IMG/VR virus record: IMGVR_UViG_3300036846_000800 | Location: 1 to 64,000 of that record | From: a virus | Strand: one strand, 5' to 3' | DNA: 64,000 bases | The notes under the pieces: model-generated | Told to the model about the DNA's origin: nothing | What the model saw: the letters and a program-made list of their open reading frames with translations, nothing else | Database searches by the model: none | Part shown: piece after piece, positions 52,321 to 60,002 of the stretch | Layout of the letters: every line of letters starts with the position of its first letter | How positions within the stretch are numbered: position 1 is the stretch's first letter | Program-made: the position numbers and the translations under genes

Positions 52321-52636
52321 ATCTTTGCCCGCCGTTGCCCTTGGGCAGGATCGGCGCCGGCATCCAGGCGCGCGGCGGCTTGTGCGGCATTCCCGCCGAG
52401 GTACGCCACTCGCCCAGCTGGCTCTGCGCCATATAGACCAGTCCCTCCTCACACGCGCACTGCAGCAGCACGTCCAGCGGCGGCGGGATACTCATACTTC
52501 GCCACGCCGTGCGCGCATACTCAGTGAGCTTGTGCTCGATGGCAGCGATCTGTGCCAGCTGTATCTGATCGTAGACCCGCTCCGACCAGTGTCGCAGGAA
52601 GCTCTCCTCGTCAGTGTCACGAATGTTTTCGATCAC
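52319..52636 (-). CDS. Hypothetical protein next to the Acb2-like gene
   Basis: 105 residues. A helical N-terminal two thirds (SFLRHWSERVYDQIQLAQIA, LQCACEEGLVYMAQSQLGEW) and a Pro-rich tail. It overlaps the Acb2-like gene by four bases, so the two are co-translated. No family recognised. Confidence 0.55.
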   Translation of the reverse strand: MIENIRDTDEESFLRHWSERVYDQIQLAQIAAIEHKLTEYARTAWRSMSIPPPLDVLLQCACEEGLVYMAQSQLGEWRTSAGMPHKPPRAWMPAPILPKGNGGQR

Positions 52637-52854
52637 GATCTAGGTGCCCCGTCCGCCTCGCGCGTGATCGCGACGTTGGCCCACATCGCGACCTCGCGCA
52701 GCTTGCGCAAGACGTAGGTTTTATCCGGCCCGTCCGGCACGATCTGTTCGAGCAACGCACCATAGACCGTGGTGGCAAAGCGCACCTGTCGCATCTGCTC
52801 AAACTGCTTCTCAGTTGGCTTGAGATAATCGAACGTCTCCGGGTGCAGGGTCAT
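52633..52854 (-). CDS. Acb2/Tad1-type cyclic-nucleotide sponge candidate (anti-CBASS)
   Basis: 73 residues. The pattern FDYLKPTEKQFEQMRQVR, then LEQIVPDGPDKTYVLRKLRE and VAMWANVAITRE, agrees with the small helical-hairpin family of Acb2 proteins (LxxAxMWANAAIAR at the C-terminus is its hallmark). Acb2 binds cyclic di- and trinucleotides and blocks CBASS and related defences; Tad1 relatives bind gcADPR. The assignment is by eye from the motif, and binding residues were not checked. It lies directly downstream of the terminase gene and is coupled to the 52319 gene. Confidence 0.65.
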   Translation of the reverse strand: MTLHPETFDYLKPTEKQFEQMRQVRFATTVYGALLEQIVPDGPDKTYVLRKLREVAMWANVAITREADGAPRS

Positions 52855-52865
52855 ATTCGTTCCTA

Positions 52866-52895
52866 GCGGTTCCAGACTTATCGGTTCCAGACTTG
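52866..52895 (-). repeat. 15-base tandem duplication at the end of terL
   Basis: GCGGTTCCAGACTTA (52866-52880) is followed by TCGGTTCCAGACTTG (52881-52895). The inner copy encodes the last codons of TerL and its TAA; the outer copy repeats VWNR and a TAG in frame, so readthrough would add four residues. Confidence 0.8.
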
Positions 52896-54590
52896 TGGCT
52901 GCGGCGGAAGCACGTAATTCGGTCCGCCCCAGGCCGGATACAGCGGCGACGGCTCGCGCTTGTATTGCTTGTCGATGACGTCCTCCAGCTCGTCCTCATC
53001 CGGCAAGGTGGCGAGGCCAAGCGCGCGAAAATGCGTCAGCGCCTGTGACATGGCGTCGGCCAGATCGTCGTGCGCGCCCTTCGGCATGTCGGCACATTCC
53101 GACATCACTTTCTCGGCCCAATCCTTGAACAGATAATCGCCGTTGCCGGTGGGCTCGGCCGGCGCATAGATCAGCCCGCACTCGAACAAATTCTGCACGG
53201 AGTACATGCGCGCGACCTTGTCGCCTTCCGGGTTGACCAGAGTCACGCCGAAGTCGGCGCGATCCAAAGTCTTCGGATTATGCGAGAGCGAATCAGCGAT
53301 GTGGCGGGCGCGTCTTCGTAGTTCTTGTGCCACCGGGTGTCCCGAGGCTTTGTCCTCGACCAAGACTCTATCAACTTTGAACTTCTTGCAGGTTTCCTCG
53401 ATCTTTTTGATCAAGTCGTAGAGTTCGAGCCGCTCGGCCCACGCCCACATCAGGATTAATCTTCGATTTTCCCAAATATCACGGCAGACGCCTAAGACGA
53501 CGCCGGCCGACGGGTCGTTTTGCTTTTTTTCGGTTTGTGCGGTGTCTAAGGAGAGCACGGTATAGCTCATCACTGGGAACTTCGGCCAAGGCACACCAAA
53601 CTTGCCGCAATCCTCCGGTGTGTATGCACGCCAGTGTTCCCGCTTGATGATGCCGCCACCACGTGGGGCCGGGCGCTGTTGATATTGCCCGGCATAGGCA
53701 AAACTCCCTTTCTCGCGCTCGATCTTGGCGACTGCTTCCGGCGAAAACCGCTCTGGCCACGCTAGGTCTCCCTCTTCGGTGCGCGGATCGACCCAGCCGA
53801 TAGTGTTATACGGCTCGCGTCCAGCCTCGAACTCCATCGGCACCATCAGATGGCAATAGGTCCATCCCTGTTCGAGGATGAAGCCTGAAATATCCAGCTG
53901 ATGCACTCGCTGCATGATGATGACGATGGCCGAATCGTCAAGGTTATTAAGCCGGTCGGTGATCGTCTCACGGAACCATCGAACCGTATCGGTCCTAACG
54001 ATGTCTGATTCGGACTTGTGGACGTCATGAGGGTCGTCAATGACGACACGATCTCCACGTTCACCAGTACCGATTCCTTTGACAGACGAAGCAAACTTGG
54101 ACCCGGTCTTGTTGTTGGTGATTTTGATCTCGCCTTCTTTCTCAAGCTGGAATTTCTCACCCCACAGCTCCTTGAACTTGTCGCTCATCACCAGCTTGCG
54201 GAACTTGGTGTTGTCTCTTTCGGTCAGGCCAGAGCTATACGAAAAACTCACGTAGCGCAGGTGCGGCATGTTCATGGCGCCCCATTCCCAGGCCGGCCAA
54301 AACACGTTCACCATCAGCGACTTCATGCTTCCGGGAGGGATGTTCACGAGCAATCTGGTGATTTTCCCCAAGGTCACCGCTTCCAGGTGCTCGCATAGTG
54401 CATATAACAGCCAGCCCTCAACCAACTTGGTTTCGGGTTCCAGGATGTTCCAGAAATATCTGACGAACTCGATCAGCCCACCCGCTTGCGCTTGACGTTT
54501 GCGCTCGTCGCGAAGAAACCTCTCCTTGCGCAACGTGACCAGCGTCTGTTCCGCCAGCTCGGGGGTGAGGGGCTCATCACTTGTCTTCAT
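52878..54590 (-). CDS. terL: Terminase large subunit
   Basis: 570 residues. ATPase: PPGSMKS Walker A (85-91) and VVIDDPHD Walker B (182-189, DD at 185-186). Nuclease: SLDTAQ (347-352, Asp349), VEDKASG (411-417) and DDLADAMSQA (508-517). It packages DNA through the portal ring. The start at 54590 overlaps the RHH gene by four bases. The first metal Asp and the other nuclease residues are intact. A 15-base duplication sits at its stop. Confidence 0.92.
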   Translation of the reverse strand: MKTSDEPLTPELAEQTLVTLRKERFLRDERKRQAQAGGLIEFVRYFWNILEPETKLVEGWLLYALCEHLEAVTLGKITRLLVNIPPGSMKSLMVNVFWPAWEWGAMNMPHLRYVSFSYSSGLTERDNTKFRKLVMSDKFKELWGEKFQLEKEGEIKITNNKTGSKFASSVKGIGTGERGDRVVIDDPHDVHKSESDIVRTDTVRWFRETITDRLNNLDDSAIVIIMQRVHQLDISGFILEQGWTYCHLMVPMEFEAGREPYNTIGWVDPRTEEGDLAWPERFSPEAVAKIEREKGSFAYAGQYQQRPAPRGGGIIKREHWRAYTPEDCGKFGVPWPKFPVMSYTVLSLDTAQTEKKQNDPSAGVVLGVCRDIWENRRLILMWAWAERLELYDLIKKIEETCKKFKVDRVLVEDKASGHPVAQELRRRARHIADSLSHNPKTLDRADFGVTLVNPEGDKVARMYSVQNLFECGLIYAPAEPTGNGDYLFKDWAEKVMSECADMPKGAHDDLADAMSQALTHFRALGLATLPDEDELEDVIDKQYKREPSPLYPAWGGPNYVLPPQPQVWNR

Positions 54591-54790
54591 CCCTGCTCAT
54601 CCTTGTCTTTCTTTCCCAGCTCCCGGCGCAGGATCATTCGCATCCAGCCGCTGAGCGACAACCCGAGCGCGTTTGCGCGCGCGCAAAACCCGCGATCCTC
54701 CTCGGCATTGAGGCGAATCATCACCGATATATCACGCCGGCCCGCCTTAAAGCGGGTGCCGCGCTTAATCTTGCTAATCATGCTTGTCAT
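54587..54790 (-). CDS. Small ribbon-helix-helix-like protein upstream of terL
   Basis: 67 residues (64 from the ATG at 54781). Basic start, then ISVMIRLNAEEDRGFCARAN and LGLSLSGWMRMILRREL, an Arc-like strand-helix-helix pattern. It is coupled to terL by a four-base overlap. It could be a regulator of late genes or a packaging-site DNA binder; a separate terminase-small-like gene exists at 60003. Confidence 0.55.
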   Translation of the reverse strand: MTSMISKIKRGTRFKAGRRDISVMIRLNAEEDRGFCARANALGLSLSGWMRMILRRELGKKDKDEQG

Positions 54791-54819
54791 AATGTAGCGA
54801 TTCGTCTACAAAACGCAAC

Positions 54820-55155
54820 ATGCAGGTTGGTGAGGATCATCATATCCCGCAAAGCCACTGCTTGAGCTGCGGTGAAGTACTCGATGGCGCCACCTGCGTC
54901 GGCTCCGATAATAAACCGTCGCCCGGTGACGTGTTTGTGTGCATCGAGTGCGGGCACATCATGGCGTTTGACCAAGGGTTAAAATTCCGCGAGCTGACCA
55001 ACGAAGAGAGTGTGGCGATAGCAGGCGATCCTTATTTGCTGGCGATCCAGCGCGGGCGCAAACACGCGATGGACAGACACGAACTCAGACGCAATGTGGC
55101 ATCAGATTCCACTCCTGCATCTACTGACAGCAAGCGAGAGCGTGATGACCGATGA
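54820..55155 (+). CDS. Zinc-ribbon protein, first of plus accessory cassette
   Basis: 111 residues. HCLSCGEVLDGATC and FVCIECGHIMAF carry two CxxC pairs about 22 residues apart, a zinc ribbon. The tail is basic and Ser/Asp rich. The reverse-strand frame here lacks any conserved pattern. It begins a plus-strand cassette that opposes the minus-strand late genes and is divergent from the terL operon 30 bases away. Confidence 0.6.
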   Translation: MQVGEDHHIPQSHCLSCGEVLDGATCVGSDNKPSPGDVFVCIECGHIMAFDQGLKFRELTNEESVAIAGDPYLLAIQRGRKHAMDRHELRRNVASDSTPASTDSKRERDDR

Positions 55156-55516
55156 CGAGCGCGAACAGCTGCGCGCCAAGGTCGAGCAAAAGTCTGCTGA
55201 CTTGTCGACGGCGGCACAGCGCATAATCGAGCGCGACGAAGAGATCGAGCATCTGCGCGGCTTGCGCGCGGTGGACGCCTCAGTGATCCGGTATTACGAG
55301 CAGGCTGATACTAAATGCGCGATTGAGATCGAGCGGCTCACCAAAGAAAACCTGGAGCTGCGCGCCGGTGGCGCCAAGGTGACCCATGCGCTCGACTGTG
55401 CACTGCAGCTGACCGAGGTGCTGATCGCCTTCCTGCCCGAGGGCCAGCCGGTGCATCCTGGACTGGAGACCGCCAAGGGCGCGCTCGCACAAGCGCTGAA
55501 GGAACTGCGACAATGA
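55145..55516 (+). CDS. Coiled-coil hypothetical protein
   Basis: 123 residues from ATG 55145, overlapping the previous stop by 11 bases. Residues 1-90 are a coiled coil (DEREQLRAKVEQKSADLSTA, RDEEIEHLRGLRAVDASVIR) and the C-terminal part is helical. Ends four bases into the next gene. Confidence 0.5.
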   Translation: MTDDEREQLRAKVEQKSADLSTAAQRIIERDEEIEHLRGLRAVDASVIRYYEQADTKCAIEIERLTKENLELRAGGAKVTHALDCALQLTEVLIAFLPEGQPVHPGLETAKGALAQALKELRQ

Positions 55517-55722
55517 GCGAAGAACGTGAGCTGCCCGTCATGCGCGCCGCCGAGCCGATCGCCAAATGCGAGGTCTGCGGCCACAGGCTCTACCGCACCA
55601 CGACCAGATGCCAAGCTGCCGAGCATGGGTTCGCGGGCCAGCCAGAAAACTGCGCCCTCGAAGGCGAAGACTGGCTGAAACTGCGATACGCCATGCAGAT
55701 GCAAAACGTCTGGAGCACGTAA
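55513..55722 (+). CDS. Small zinc-binding protein
   Basis: 69 residues with AAGGAA upstream. AKCEVCGHRLYRTTTRC and a later cysteine (PENCALEGEDW) could bind one zinc, a rubredoxin-like knuckle. Function unknown. Stop shared with the next start (TAATG). Confidence 0.5.
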   Translation: MSEERELPVMRAAEPIAKCEVCGHRLYRTTTRCQAAEHGFAGQPENCALEGEDWLKLRYAMQMQNVWST

Positions 55723-56057
55723 TGCCGAACGGCGACGACAGAGACGATAGCGAGCGCGCTGGCGACCAGCAACGGCTGTTCCACTACGAGACCGAGATCG
55801 AGCGGCTGGGAATCGAGGTGAAGCGCTGGAAGACGGCGCATAACATTGCGTGTTTCAACCTCACCGAGCTGAACCATCAGCGCGCGCTGCTGATGGAGGC
55901 GCTCACTAATGCGATGATCCTGCTGGATCGGCTTCTTACCGAGATGCGGCAGGCCAACGTAACACCGTCGGCCGGCGTGATCGTTCACAAGGCGGAGTTC
56001 GACCGGGCCATGACGAAGCTGCTCACTTCCAGAGAGAAAGAGGAAAAAACCCCATGA
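55722..56057 (+). CDS. Coiled-coil hypothetical protein
   Basis: 111 residues from ATG 55722 at a TAATG junction. An acidic start (GDDRDDSERAGDQQRLFHYE) leads to a long helical stretch (ALLMEALTNAMILLDRLLTE). Unknown family. Coupled on both sides. Confidence 0.5.
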   Translation: MPNGDDRDDSERAGDQQRLFHYETEIERLGIEVKRWKTAHNIACFNLTELNHQRALLMEALTNAMILLDRLLTEMRQANVTPSAGVIVHKAEFDRAMTKLLTSREKEEKTP

Positions 56058-56314
56058 CCAAGAAGCCCAGCAAGCGAACTGCTGCTGCCGATGTGATGAT
56101 CACCCAAGCGACCGACCCGCTGGCAGCGCAACAAGACGAGCCCGTGAACGAGCCCCCCGTGACCATGCGGGTGAACTCGTTCACCGATCTGGCGACCATG
56201 CGCGAGCAAGCCTCACGGCGGCGCAACACCACTGCCAACACCATCGCCGAGCTGGTGGAATGGCGCAGCGAGATCGATGCCACCATCGCCTATCTGCGGG
56301 CGCAGGAAAAATAA
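56054..56314 (+). CDS. Small helical hypothetical protein
   Basis: 86 residues starting at ATGA. The disordered basic start is followed by a helical RRRNTTANTIAELVEWRSEI. Part of the same coupled cassette. Unknown. Confidence 0.5.
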   Translation: MTKKPSKRTAAADVMITQATDPLAAQQDEPVNEPPVTMRVNSFTDLATMREQASRRRNTTANTIAELVEWRSEIDATIAYLRAQEK

Positions 56315-56327
56315 AGGAACCAACACC

Positions 56328-56684
56328 GTGAGTGACGTCTTCGCTGAGGATACCACCTTCGCTAAAGAACCCGGCGCGGTCGCGAGCGAGCATCAGCGCT
56401 TAATGCGACAACTAGCGCGCGCTACCTGGGAGAAGGGCGTGGCGCAGGGCTCGCACCAGCGGCTACGCACCGCCATCACGCTGGCGCTGCAACTGAGCCA
56501 CGGCGGCACCGACATTGCCGACATCCAAAGATTGTTAGCCGCAGTGCTGGAGGTCGATGACCAAATCCTGCAGCACACCGTTTCGAAGGACACCGGCCCG
56601 ACAAAAGACGTCGCGAAGGATATCACGCCGGAATACCCGGCGGATCATCCGGCTCCAGGTGACTTGGGGACCGTGCCGCTGTAG
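56328..56684 (+). CDS. Helical hypothetical protein, last of plus cassette
   Basis: 118 residues from GTG 56328, chosen for AAAGGAACC upstream. Helical middle (ALARAT-like QLARATWEKGVAQGSHQRLR, IQRLLAAVLEVDDQILQHT) and an acidic, Pro-rich tail. No family recognised. Confidence 0.5.
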   Translation: MSDVFAEDTTFAKEPGAVASEHQRLMRQLARATWEKGVAQGSHQRLRTAITLALQLSHGGTDIADIQRLLAAVLEVDDQILQHTVSKDTGPTKDVAKDITPEYPADHPAPGDLGTVPL

Positions 56685-56688
56685 GTTG

Positions 56689-56787
56689 AGCGCACGCAGG
56701 CGTGGCGGCAGCGCGCGAGGTGGTCGACTTAAGACAGTCCTTTCACCATCAACAAGGTCGCGGTTCGACCCCCGGCGGAGGTGCGCT
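56689..56787. other. Stem-closed 99-base element between convergent genes
   Basis: AGCGCAC at 56689-56695 pairs with GTGCGCT at 56781-56787, enclosing a GGTTCGACC that looks like a tRNA T-loop. The T-stem does not pair well and no cloverleaf fits, so this is not called a tRNA. It lies between the plus cassette and minus genes. Confidence 0.3.
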
Positions 56788-56815
56788 GAGTGCGTCGTGA
56801 AACCCGGCAAGCCGC

Positions 56816-57061
56816 CTACTTCTTCTTGTTCTCAGCGGTCCTTTCGCCTCTGGCTTCGGCTTCCTTCTCCTTCTCGGCGCGCTCGTGCATCGCCTTCTCG
56901 TCCTTGGCGTCTTTTTCCGCCGCCTTCTTGGCTTCCGCATTTTCCTTGTCGAGCTGGTCGCGCACCTTCTCGCTCTCCTTGGCGTCCGCCTCCAGCTTCT
57001 CCTTGGTGGCTTCCTCGATTTCCTTCGGGGTGCGGAACTTGCTCTCGGCTTTCTCGGTCAT
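56816..57061 (-). CDS. Highly charged coiled-coil protein
   Basis: 81 residues, nearly all Lys, Glu, Asp and Ala (EKVRDQLDKENAEAKKAAEK), with AGGGAG before the ATG. Likely a single long helix, perhaps a DNA-like or spacer protein. Unknown function. Confidence 0.5.
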   Translation of the reverse strand: MTEKAESKFRTPKEIEEATKEKLEADAKESEKVRDQLDKENAEAKKAAEKDAKDEKAMHERAEKEKEAEARGERTAENKKK

Positions 57062-57093
57062 CTGGGTAACTCCCTATGCTTGGTCGACCACCT

Positions 57094-57501
57094 CTACTTG
57101 TGCGCGGGCGGGTGCGAAGGATTATGCGCGATCGCGGGTGTAGGCGTGTGCGCGATCGCAGCTGGCTCCTGCTGAACCGGCGCCTCCAGCGCCAGCGGCG
57201 AGACCCCGCCGACACCGAGCGGCGCCGTATTGGGATACATCTTCGGCCACGTATTGGCGACGTTCTCCTGGGTGCGCATATAGGTGCACCACGCCCCGGC
57301 GGCCGGCCGCGACCCGGCATCGTAATAGGGGGTGTTGAGCGCCGGGGTAAACGTGGCGCCGTCGGCGTTGAACACGCACAAATCAAAATGCGTGCGGTCA
57401 ACCGTGTGCACCACCATCGCCGGCAGTGGCGCCGGCGGGGTCACATTGGCGTAGTACCAGACGACGGAACCAACCTGTGGGCGAAGAATGCTCCTGGGCA
57501 T
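57094..57501 (-). CDS. Hypothetical protein with Pro/Ala tail
   Basis: 135 residues with AAAGGAG before the ATG. A beta N-terminal half (RPQVGSVVWYYANVTPPAPL, RTHFDLCVFNADGATFTPAL) and an Ala/Pro/Thr tail with repeated AIAHTPTPAIAHNP. No family recognised. Confidence 0.5.
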   Translation of the reverse strand: MPRSILRPQVGSVVWYYANVTPPAPLPAMVVHTVDRTHFDLCVFNADGATFTPALNTPYYDAGSRPAAGAWCTYMRTQENVANTWPKMYPNTAPLGVGGVSPLALEAPVQQEPAAIAHTPTPAIAHNPSHPPAHK

Positions 57502-57526
57502 GGGTGTTCTCCTTTCGCGGCCGACA

Positions 57527-57709
57527 TCAGCTCACGCGATTCGCCAAGCCTAGCACTCCTCCTTCATTCTTGCGATAAGCCCCATCCATCCGCAGCCGCT
57601 CGGCCCGGTGCGCGTACTTGCGCACCCGCTCCGGTCGCGCTGCATTGCGCCGCGCAATCAACACGCTCGCCGGAATAATCCGCCGCCGTAAAGCTCGCGC
57701 CGTGCTCAT
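57527..57709 (-). CDS. Small basic hypothetical protein
   Basis: 60 residues, about one quarter arginine (RALRRRIIPASVLIARRNAA). It begins one base after the stop of the 57711 gene, so the two are probably linked. DNA or RNA binding is likely from charge. Confidence 0.45.
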   Translation of the reverse strand: MSTARALRRRIIPASVLIARRNAARPERVRKYAHRAERLRMDGAYRKNEGGVLGLANRVS

Positions 57710-57710
57710 T

Positions 57711-58379
57711 TCACATGTCCAGCTCGCGATACGGCGGCCACGGCGCCCTCGGCTTCGGCGCCTCCAGCGCTTGCGCCTGAAAGTACAAATTCTCCTGCGC
57801 CCGCTCCAGCTCCTGCCGGCTCTCGGGCATGAACTCGATCAGCTCGCGGGTCTGCTGCGGGTCGAGCTGCGATCGCTGTGCCAGCTGCCCCAGCTGCCAC
57901 AGCCCGAGATCGCCGCGCACGGTCTGCCCCAGGCGCGGCCCCAGCGACTGCAGGTACTGGTTGTCCTCAACCGCCCGCCGCGTCACTTGATACGCCTGCG
58001 CCAGCTCCTGCCGCTGCTTTGCCTCGCGCTCCGCCGGTGTCACCAGCTGCTGATACGCCGCCATCGAAGCAACCGGCGGAGCCGGCGTGGAAGCAGCACC
58101 ACCCTTGAAACACATCTTCAGCTCCTTCCGCACCACCTCGTGCCAAACTCTGTCATCGAGGTCCTTGCGGGTGATCGCAAACCGGGACCACCTCGGTCCA
58201 GTCTCATCCGGTATCGGCACCACCACCCAGATCACATCAAGGAGGTTATCCTGCCAGACGCGGGAACCCGCAGGCAGCATCCGCTCCAGCGCCCGTATCA
58301 CACTCCGCACCGACACCGGGTCATCCCCCGCCAGACCGGGGTAGAGTTCATCCCGCAGGTTACTCAGACTGATCGCCAT
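57711..58379 (-). CDS. Protein sharing two capsid-protein motifs
   Basis: 222 residues. N-terminus LSNLRDELYPGLAGDD parallels the capsid LASIKNELFPGLA, and VTRRAVEDNQYLQSLGPRL parallels the capsid VTRKAVEDNQYRAEFNPSNL; nothing between them aligns clearly. The rest is helical with an acidic/Pro tail. It may be a rearranged capsid relative, perhaps a minor shell or assembly protein, or a mimic. It overlaps the next minus gene by 20 bases. Confidence 0.55.
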   Translation of the reverse strand: MAISLSNLRDELYPGLAGDDPVSVRSVIRALERMLPAGSRVWQDNLLDVIWVVVPIPDETGPRWSRFAITRKDLDDRVWHEVVRKELKMCFKGGAASTPAPPVASMAAYQQLVTPAEREAKQRQELAQAYQVTRRAVEDNQYLQSLGPRLGQTVRGDLGLWQLGQLAQRSQLDPQQTRELIEFMPESRQELERAQENLYFQAQALEAPKPRAPWPPYRELDM

Positions 58380-58602
58380 CCGCGCCTCCCTCCGCTTGCT
58401 CGCTCATCTGGTTGAGCGCATCGAGCATCACGCGCAGCCTACGCTCGTCCAGCGCCGTCCACGGGTCCATGTGCTGGTTAAACACACACACGTCGGCAAA
58501 CCCCTCCCACATATCCACAATGGTCCGCCGGTTCACATCCGGCCCGCCGCTGCAATCAAGCAGGGTGCGCGTCACCCCAAATCTCGGTATCCTCTTGCCC
58601 AT
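58360..58602 (-). CDS. Small hypothetical protein
   Basis: 80 residues from ATG 58602, chosen for AGAAGG six bases upstream. FGVTRTLLDCSGGPDVNRRT and ALDERRLRVMLDALNQMSEQ read as globular then helical with an acidic tail. Its start overlaps the divergent gene's start at 58601 (CATG). Confidence 0.5.
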   Translation of the reverse strand: MGKRIPRFGVTRTLLDCSGGPDVNRRTIVDMWEGFADVCVFNQHMDPWTALDERRLRVMLDALNQMSEQAEGGADGDQSE

Positions 58603-59221
58603 GAAAGCCTTCTGCACCCACTGCCAAGCCACCGACCACTACATGTCCGCTTGCCCCAAGCTCGCCGCACCCTCCCGTGGCGACCCCCGGGTCGAAACCC
58701 ATACCCTGGATGAACCCATCCCGCGCTCGATCCTGCGCCGGCCGCTGGCCTTTGGCCCCAGGCCCGTGGGAGTGACGACGTCAAATGTCGCCGTGACGCC
58801 ATCCGTCGCCACACCGAAACCTTTCGCATCTGCCGCCCGCATCATGGAACTCGAAGCCGAGGTGAAGCACCTCAAGCGGTACGCCGCTCAATTAGCTCTG
58901 GAACTATCTCGCGCAACATCTGCCGCATCTCCTCCGCCACCCGCATCAGCCGCTCAAATTCCTCCTCCAGCTCGCGGGAACGAACCTCCAACTCCTCGCC
59001 ACATTGCGGACACCAGCAACGTAATCCATCCATCGCAACCTCCTGTCTCGGTCACGAATACTACCCACGAGGTTTCGGTGACGCCAGAAGTTTCCGTGAC
59101 GGCTCCCAAAAAGAACAAAGGCGGCCGGCCACGCAAAGCCGACGCCCTCACCCCAGCCGAGCGCGCCCGCCGCCGACGTGAAAAGCTCAAACAGCGAACC
59201 TATGTGAAGGGCATGGAGTAA
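58601..59221 (+). CDS. Zinc-knuckle and AT-hook-like DNA-binding protein
   Basis: 206 residues from ATG 58601; a start at 58412 would add a non-protein-like leader. FCTHCQATDHYMSACPK is a CxxC...C knuckle with a histidine. A helix (MELEAEVKHLKRYAAQLALE) is followed by a long Pro/Ser/Thr disordered stretch with repeated VSVTPEVSVTAP. The end, NKGGRPRKADALTPAERARR, has an AT-hook core (GRPRK). No ribosome site is strong here. Likely a host- or phage-DNA binding factor. Confidence 0.6.
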   Translation: MKAFCTHCQATDHYMSACPKLAAPSRGDPRVETHTLDEPIPRSILRRPLAFGPRPVGVTTSNVAVTPSVATPKPFASAARIMELEAEVKHLKRYAAQLALELSRATSAASPPPPASAAQIPPPARGNEPPTPRHIADTSNVIHPSQPPVSVTNTTHEVSVTPEVSVTAPKKNKGGRPRKADALTPAERARRRREKLKQRTYVKGME

Positions 59222-59251
59222 ACCTACCCACCCCTCAAGGAGAACCACCCC

Positions 59252-59596
59252 ATGCCTATGACCAAACCCTCCCACCCCCCACTCACCCTCGAAGCCATGG
59301 TCGCTTGGCTCGAAACCCAGCCCCCAGGACAAGAATATATCTGGCAGGACCCCGTGAAGTGTCTTATGGGCCAGTACCTTAGCGCGAATAACTCTTCCTG
59401 GGGCACGGTCGCCTATAGCGAGCTACCGGGCTACGACGAAATCGCCCAAACTCAGCCCTGGACCTTCGGGGCAGCTCGGGAAAGAGCGCTCGAACACGCC
59501 AAAACCCTGCAACTAACAGCCCAAACCCCACAAGTAGCCCCAACCCTCGAACTAAAGGCCACACACAGCGAACTGGTCCCGCTTGCCCCCGAATAA
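59252..59596 (+). CDS. Hypothetical protein
   Basis: 114 residues with AAGGAG upstream. TLEAMVAWLETQPPGQEYIW, then DPVKCLMGQYLSANNSSW and YSELPGYDEIAQTQPWTFG, looks globular with one helical part and a Thr/Gln tail. Similar small proteins occur across phages without a known role. It ends the plus island. Confidence 0.5.
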   Translation: MPMTKPSHPPLTLEAMVAWLETQPPGQEYIWQDPVKCLMGQYLSANNSSWGTVAYSELPGYDEIAQTQPWTFGAARERALEHAKTLQLTAQTPQVAPTLELKATHSELVPLAPE

Positions 59597-60002
59597 CCCC
59601 TGAATAACCCTACCCCGTAGAATTTTTTTCTAAAATCACGCGCGAAATTCCCCCCACGGGGCCTTCGCAGGTGCAATAATTTTGGAAGATTGTTCTCTCT
59701 GACCCCCCGTGGAAAATAAGGCAGACCTACCAGTTCTGGTAGGCCAAAAACCGGATTAGCTTATAGATCAACGACTTAGCGGACCGGAGTGGGGGAATAG
59801 GGCGGATATGGGGGAGGGGCCTGACCCAAAACAACTTTCTCATTCCGCCCCCCCACCCCCCACCCATGTGCCCTGGGCGCCGCGCGGCCGTGGATTACGT
59901 CCACTTCTCAGATACATAACCGGAATCGCTAACCGGGTTTCTCAACACCACGAACGTGGGCAGGAGGGGGACCGCTTCCTATGCAACAGCGGAACGGATG
60001 GA
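59597..60002. other. Noncoding region with palindromes and G-quadruplex, candidate packaging site
   Basis: No gene is seen. CCTACCAG-TT-CTGGTAGG is at 59726-59743; CCACGGGG and CCCCGTGG form an inverted pair around 59655-59712; GTGGA...TCCAC and CCACG..CGTGG are near 59890-59960. A G-tract run at 59791-59819 is followed by a C-tract at 59846-59866. It lies directly after a terminase-small-like gene (minus) and a plus gene. Confidence 0.5.
59791..59819 (+). repeat. G-quadruplex-forming G-tracts
   Basis: GGGGG, AATA, GGG, CGGATAT, GGGGG, A, GGGG: four tracts with loops of 4, 7 and 1. A C-rich run (59846-59866) downstream could also fold back on it. Confidence 0.7.

Noticed and set aside
56689-56787. 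tRNA-like element with GGTTCGACC and a 7-bp closing stem
   Set aside because: The T-stem pairs at only three of five positions, and no anticodon arm or D-arm fits. 99 bases is long. tRNAscan-SE would decide; a class II tRNA call would change this.
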